From positions 20,289,653 to 20,353,652 of the forward strand of contig NC_079478.1 in NCBI RefSeq assembly GCF_026230105.1: a stretch of DNA of 64,000 nucleotides. The letters run 5' to 3'. Under the pieces are notes generated by a model. That model saw only the letters and a list, made by a program, of their open reading frames with translations. It ran no database searches and had not been told where the DNA came from. Positions 58,921 through 64,000 of the stretch are shown piece after piece. A program made the position numbers and the translations under genes. Each line of letters starts with the position of its first letter. The first letter of the stretch is position 1. This DNA comes from Diorhabda sublineata. Its lineage: Eukaryota; Arthropoda; Insecta; Coleoptera; Chrysomelidae.

Positions 58921-59007
58921 CCTTCTAATTCTGCTAAATGGAATGTAGTTCTTCTTCTTTGGTTTTGGATGACTATCGTGTCTATGATGTTTTTTCCTCC
59001 CTAGCAT
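58921..59007 (-). CDS. Ca-beta: candidate distal alternative first exon of calcium channel beta
   Basis: ATG at 59007 opens 29 codons, MLGRKKHHRHDSHPKPKKKN then YIPFSRIRR, ending at a donor AGG|GTAAAA. In-frame stops lie just upstream, so this ATG is the start. The exon ends in phase 0, exactly as needed to join GSADSNYSQ at 54413. A very basic, Lys/His/Arg-rich N-terminus before the GSADS block fits the known variety of beta-subunit N-termini. It could instead belong to a separate small gene. Confidence 0.45.
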
Positions 59008-59117
59008 TTTTTTATTTAAAAAAATCAACAACACACTTCACACTTCCGAAAAATAAACGTAGATTCAATAATAAATATACCTTTTTATAAATTTTCACAT
59101 ATCTACAACAAATAAAT

Positions 59118-59240
59118 TACGAGGGTGGTTCAAATATAATATGTATATGAGTTTTTACGTGAAAATAATATGACAGTCACTGAATATCCACCCTATGTGC
59201 CTGATTTGGGCATGTGTGATATTTTAAACATTTAATAAAC
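59118..59240 (+). mobile_element. mariner transposase remnant with a terminal repeat
   Basis: TTACGAGGGTGGTTCAAATA at 59118 looks like a mariner end. Some 65 bases on, the frame reads YPPYVPDLGMCDIL, close to the HPPYSPDLAPCDF motif holding the third catalytic Asp of mariner transposases. The rest is deleted or unrecognisable. Confidence 0.5.
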
Positions 59241-60254
59241 AAAACGTAATCAATTGATTGACATTTCAATATGATTTTTCTTTGTTAATATCATCGTTTG
59301 TGATGAATTTAGTGAAAAAGGTATATTTACCGCTTAAATCGAAATCACGTAGTCACCGAAGCTGTATATGAAATAAAAAAAATTGTCTCCGCATCCCGTC
59401 CAACATTGCTCGAAACTATATCGTCAAGGCACTTTATATTCCATGCCAAATGATTCTATAAATAATCAACACCGCGGTTCAAGCTTGTAATTCATCCTTA
59501 CGTTCATATCTGTCTCAATATTTTTTTTTTTATAAATATACGATGAATTTTTTATTAATTAGCAGAAAATTCGTGAAAATCTGTATGAAGGTCGAACCCC
59601 GAAAAAAAAACTAATTTTAAATCAGAAGATACCTAAAATACACCGTATAAAAGTTTATTGTTATTAATTTTTTGACCGATCCTGTATATAAATAACGAGA
59701 ATACAATGTATAGAGATTGAGAAAAGTAACATCGTCTTGTAAATATATTTCTTGTTATACTGACAACTTTATGATTTCACCTCATATAATTCGATTTTTA
59801 TTAATTTTTCGATCGATTCTTCATATAAATATGTAAACTATAATTGTTGGCAAATTGTTACAAATTTTTTAATAACAACACTATAAATAATTTAAAAGTA
59901 TCCAATATTAATCATCATCTCCCTACTGTAATATTGACGGACAGCTGATTAAAATACAGCACCGCCATCTATCAATTATTCGCTCTACTTTTTTATACGC
60001 TAAAAGATTCCTTCTTTAAAAGTAGATTCTTCTCATCAATTCGACGTTATAGTTACTAGCCGTACCACGAGGTGGTAGCACCTGTATATTAGTTATTTAT
60101 ATAAAACTGACAATTATTGTTTAAAACATAAACAATTTTTTTTGATATTAAAATAAATGAATTATTTCTATAAATAATGATTATTGTTTCGGTAACGAAA
60201 ACATTTCGAAGAAAATTTTTTATTTATTAGTAAATAACCCAAATGTAAGTGAAT

Positions 60255-60830
60255 TGGTTATTTATACAGAGTGGAATTTGATAATCTTTTTGTAGACGCA
60301 TAGATTTTGCGCGGTTGCCATATTTACCGTAATTATGGTTATTATTGGAAATTTTTCGTTTCAATAATTTTCAATTGTTAAGTTTTTGATAATAATTTAA
60401 AGCGAATATGTTGATGATATTAATAAAAAAAATATTCAAAGTACATAAAATAGGAGAATCACATCTTTTGTACACTATTGCCAGATTTATTTTTTCATTC
60501 AACCATTCTGATAAAACTACGTGATTATACAGAGTGGAATGAAAATACGAAATTGAATTGTCCTTTTGAGGACGCATAGATTTTGCGCGGTTGTTATATT
60601 TACTGTTTGTTGTTATAATTAGATTTTTTGTTCCCAAATGAATTTCCAAAGGGGAAAAAATTATAAAAAAATAATTGGAATACTAAAAATAAGACGTAAA
60701 CATATTTTGTTACTTGTTTTTCATTTACATTGCTGCCAAATTTACTGCTTTAATCACTCTCACATTTAAAAACTTCATAATTATTCAGAGTGGAATGGAA
60801 TTATGAAATTTTTTAATAATTCGAACTATA
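60255..60830. repeat. three-copy tandem repeat, ~258-bp unit
   Basis: Copies start near 60267, 60527 and 60784 with TTATACAGAGTGGAAT or ATTATTCAGAGTGGAATGG. The first two also share GACGCATAGATTTTGCGCGG and a following TATTTAC. The third is cut short. Confidence 0.8.
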
Positions 60831-61177
60831 AATTTCTTTTAGCACACGTGTATTTTCTATACGATATTTATATACTGTCATCAGTAATCTTTAGTATTAT
60901 TATAATTTTTCGGTTTCCACACGAATTTTCACGAAAATTTTTAATATTCAAGAAGGTTTTTGAACTTGTTGAGCTAATAATAATATGAAAACCACTTAAA
61001 ACTAGACATAAACAAGTTTTGGTACGACGAGTTTTTTTTTAATACTTGTACATTGTCGATTTAACATTTGTGATGTTGCCACTATTGAAAAATATCGATT
61101 CTATCGTATTTTGACTATTTTCTCTTATTAAGACAAGCTGCGAGAGTTTTGAACCAAATTAACTGTTATTATTAATT

Positions 61178-61198
61178 CTATATATATATATATATATA
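61178..61198. repeat. (AT)n microsatellite
   Basis: A short tract of about ten AT repeats, followed by TTTTCACCCTGTA. Confidence 0.9.
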
Positions 61199-62711
61199 TT
61201 TTCACCCTGTAAAAAGTTTCGCCTATGGATATGAATGAATAGTGGGAATGTATGATGATGAATCATCATTTTCGCAAGAAAATACGACAAATAATAGAGA
61301 GAAAGGATCAACTAGAGAGGGGCGAGATTAACTACGATTAGTTATTACGATTTAAGTGGGTGGTGCTTGTGGTACTTAGGTGGGATTAGATACGATAATT
61401 ATATACGATGTCTCCTCCTATTTATTACTCCATTCTCGCCAATAATATATTTATTAAAAAATAAATTAATTTTAACATTATTCACTTACGTAAAAATTTC
61501 TGTTCAAACAAATTTAATCTGGGACGTGTTTTGGAACATTTCACAACCCCCCGGTATATCATGCGGAGCAACGGGGATAAGTGCGAAAGCGATAGTGCCA
61601 GATGTAGGTCGAAAACTACCCTTATTATATGGTAGGTATTAGAAATACATCCCCTTTCCGGTGTTGCACAAATTTTGTGACTTTATTTCATTTACTTAAG
61701 GGTAGTTATGACATATGTGTTTGTATTTCGTAAGCATTGGTGTACGTTTAGAAAATAAGGGAAGAAAACTAAATATTTCACCAAAAAACAAGAAATTTCC
61801 TTCGGGATTCTTCCTTTTTACGAACCCCATTAAATATAATGAAGAACAACCACTAGAAGTTATTTATTAACTTTTTATTTTTCGAAATTCTATTTTTTTA
61901 TTGTTAATTTACTTCATTTTTGACTCACATTCTGTTTTTTTACAATTTTCATAAGTAAACTCCGAGTTTTTCGTGATTTTTTTTTTGCTATTTTTTCACC
62001 CTGTTTACGATTTATTGCGACGCCAATGCTTTCTTGAAAATTTACCGAATATTTCAACATATGGTTCGAATAACTTCGTACAGCCCATTTTTCCATTCGT
62101 ATTAAGTTACTTCTCGTTTAAATTCATTATCATGAACATTATAACTTATTTCATTTCGATATTTTAATTGTCCAATATATATTTTTACTAATTTACGATA
62201 AATTATAATAATTTTTATTTATAACTAACAAATAATCTCGTTTTTTTTCGACAAAATATCTGTACAAACAATTTAACTTTCAGTAAATAAAATTTAAAAA
62301 ACACGGGACCTAATCTGGTGAATACGGTGGACGTTTATCATTTTCAAAATAGTGTAGAGACGCCTATGTTCGAAAAATAAGTAGTTTTTATAAATAAAAA
62401 TCATTTTTAGATTGTTGTTTCATGTTTTTCTTTTCATTTCGTATCTGTCTCATCGTCTAAATCACTAATTTTCGTTTCGAAAGAAAATAAAATTATGACA
62501 CAAAACAACTACAAAAAATCCAATAAATTTCCAAAATTATGATAATACTAAAATAAATTTCAGTAAAAATCACGTTAAAACATATAATGAAACTATTTTA
62601 TATACGAGGAAGGTTCCAAAAGTCCCAATTGCGTTTAAAATCAATCATATAATAACTTTTCTTCTTCTTTTCCATCTTAAATTAGGACTTAGTCCCATGT
62701 TTGCATCAATG

Positions 62712-62865
62712 GTTGATGTTGGGATGGTAAAAACCAAATTTCGTACCATCAAACGCTTTGGTGAGATCGATGAATCACATAAAGGCTGTCTTATTGAATT
62801 CTTGGCCGATCTATAGCAGACTCGATCTTTCTGAATCCCTGATGTTCCTCAGAGATACCAAAAGA
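62712..62865 (-). pseudogene. LINE reverse transcriptase fragment
   Basis: On the minus strand one frame reads EEHQGFRKIESAIDR. After a frame change comes FIDLTKAFDGTKFGFYHP. These are the GFRK-x-RS and FIDLTKAFD blocks (motif A with its catalytic Asp) of a LINE reverse transcriptase, in the right order. About 40 residues normally found between them are missing. The wording is unlike the I-group element at 15441-19106, so this is another family. Confidence 0.65.
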
Positions 62866-64000
62866 CATCTATTCATAACGAAAAGTTTTTGTGTATTGTG
62901 AATGTAAGTGTAATTTATAGTAGAATTGATCAATCAATCAACAAAAATTATTTTTTCGCTTTATTCATACTATAAGATAATTCGGAATGCTATCCAAATT
63001 TTACTTCCTGAAGTACATTTTTGGTTTGTTTTGAACAACCAACGATTATTGGTGATTAAATATGGATTAGTTTGCATTTTCTCTTGATTTATCTATCGTA
63101 TTGATTCTCGTAGATCTAATTTTAGATCTCTTAAACTTTTTCAAAAGGTTCGTTGGATCTCGCGCCTTCCATTCAGTACCAATGGATCTCTACAACGTTT
63201 CTGGGATCTCCACCTCATGTTTTAATAATATTTCACTATTGATTTAGATGAATCCTTCTCGACTTAACTAAAATCTAGTTCAGCTTTCATGTTGGTTGGG
63301 TTAAGACCTTTTAAACGTCTTCAAACTTGAAACTTCTATGAATTGTGAAGTTTCTAATCTGGTTGTATTTTTTTTCTTCATAACTAGATTGTTCCTTATG
63401 TTTCTATGAAGATTCTTTATATTTTTATCACCATGATTTCTGTTCTAATCGTTTTTTATTGTTTGATATTGAAAACTGATTGTTGAAATTTCTGTTTCGA
63501 TAGTTATTTTTTGTTAATAGAGTTTATTTAATGTTCGAAACTGAACTATAAATAACTCGAGAAGAAACAATAAATAAATAACCATTGAAGTAATAAAAAT
63601 TCTTGGTATTTCGATAGATCATGCCAATCGAGTTACGTAAAACCAATTTCCTCAACTAAAAAGAGATTTTAAAGGTATAACTATATTTTATAGCTTTAAA
63701 CTTGATTAGAAACAGGTTTTTTTTAAGTACCTATTAGAATAACACGGTAATTGGACGTAGAAATGCCGTAGAAAATATTTTTGGTACCAACTTTGACCTA
63801 TTAGATTGTTTCAAACGGTACCAAAACAAAAAATACGATAATTTTATAAATTGTGAAAGTTCATGCATGCAATTTGTTATTTTAGTCTTATCTGGATATG
63901 AAATCATCTCCATCACTACAAATTGTTGTTAACTATTGAGTTTAGGATCAATATCTATTGGTAAATCAAAATTTATCTCTCTAAGACTACCAAGAAACCA

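Larger units (their letters stand above)
59008..64000. other. gene-free right end of the window
   Basis: No supported gene. It contains a mariner fragment near 59118, a 258-bp repeat at 60255-60830, an (AT)n tract at 61178-61198 and a LINE reverse-transcriptase remnant at 62712-62865. The stretch 61367-61642 is open on the plus strand but shows no family features. Confidence 0.7.

Noticed and set aside
58577..59007. Three-exon small protein built from 58921-59007, a 12-base microexon at 58793 and 58577-58620
   Set aside because: The attractive tail frame (NPHSNDPFNKHLV) is out of phase with the donor at 58920, so the join does not work.
61367..61642. Plus-strand 91-codon frame
   Set aside because: The C-terminal half looks slightly coding (PPGISCGATGISAKAIVPD), but no homology, start context or splice partners were found.

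Overview
The window is AT-rich nuclear DNA from an insect. All genes are spliced, with GT-AG introns, and their proteins match conserved animal families. Introns carry long (AT)n tracts and short local tandem arrays, and mobile elements of the non-LTR, integrase-DDE and mariner types sit among them. I cannot name the species; a beetle or a related insect is a guess.

Layout, left to right. (1) 317-4488 (+) is the 3' end of the potassium-channel beta subunit Hyperkinetic (Hk), with a single-exon 196-codon gene of unknown function nested in its last intron (2340-2930). Behind the Hk stop, an open frame continues across an intron and is broken only by UGA codons (4489-4900). (2) 4901-12419 has no gene I can support. 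(3) 12600-22246 (+) is a complete RBM45-like RNA-binding protein. One of its introns holds a 5.5-kb non-LTR retrotransposon (13769-19262) with a 13-bp target duplication. (4) 23035-27959 (-) is a 3-hydroxyacyl-CoA dehydrogenase whose first intron holds a 2.7-kb DNA transposon with ~93-bp terminal inverted repeats. (5) 29557-36757 (-) is a complete STAM (VHS-UIM-SH3-GAT). (6) 36758-44657 is intergenic. (7) 44658-56729 (-), possibly reaching 59007, is the voltage-gated calcium channel beta subunit, with alternative last exons and a probable second first exon. (8) 59008-64000 is intergenic, with decayed mobile-element fragments.

Hk and the calcium-channel beta subunit are cytoplasmic auxiliary subunits of neuronal ion channels. 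RBM45 binds RNA, STAM sorts ubiquitinated cargo at endosomes, and HADH acts in fatty-acid beta-oxidation. I see no operon-like relation among them.

The most interesting observations are the serial in-frame UGA codons behind Hk, an in-frame UAG inside the long last exon of the calcium-channel beta subunit, an array of CACGTG E-boxes upstream of that gene's proximal first exon, and the fact that nearly every long intron has its own private tandem array. All exon borders were worked out by hand from splice signals and reading phase; no search or alignment program was run.
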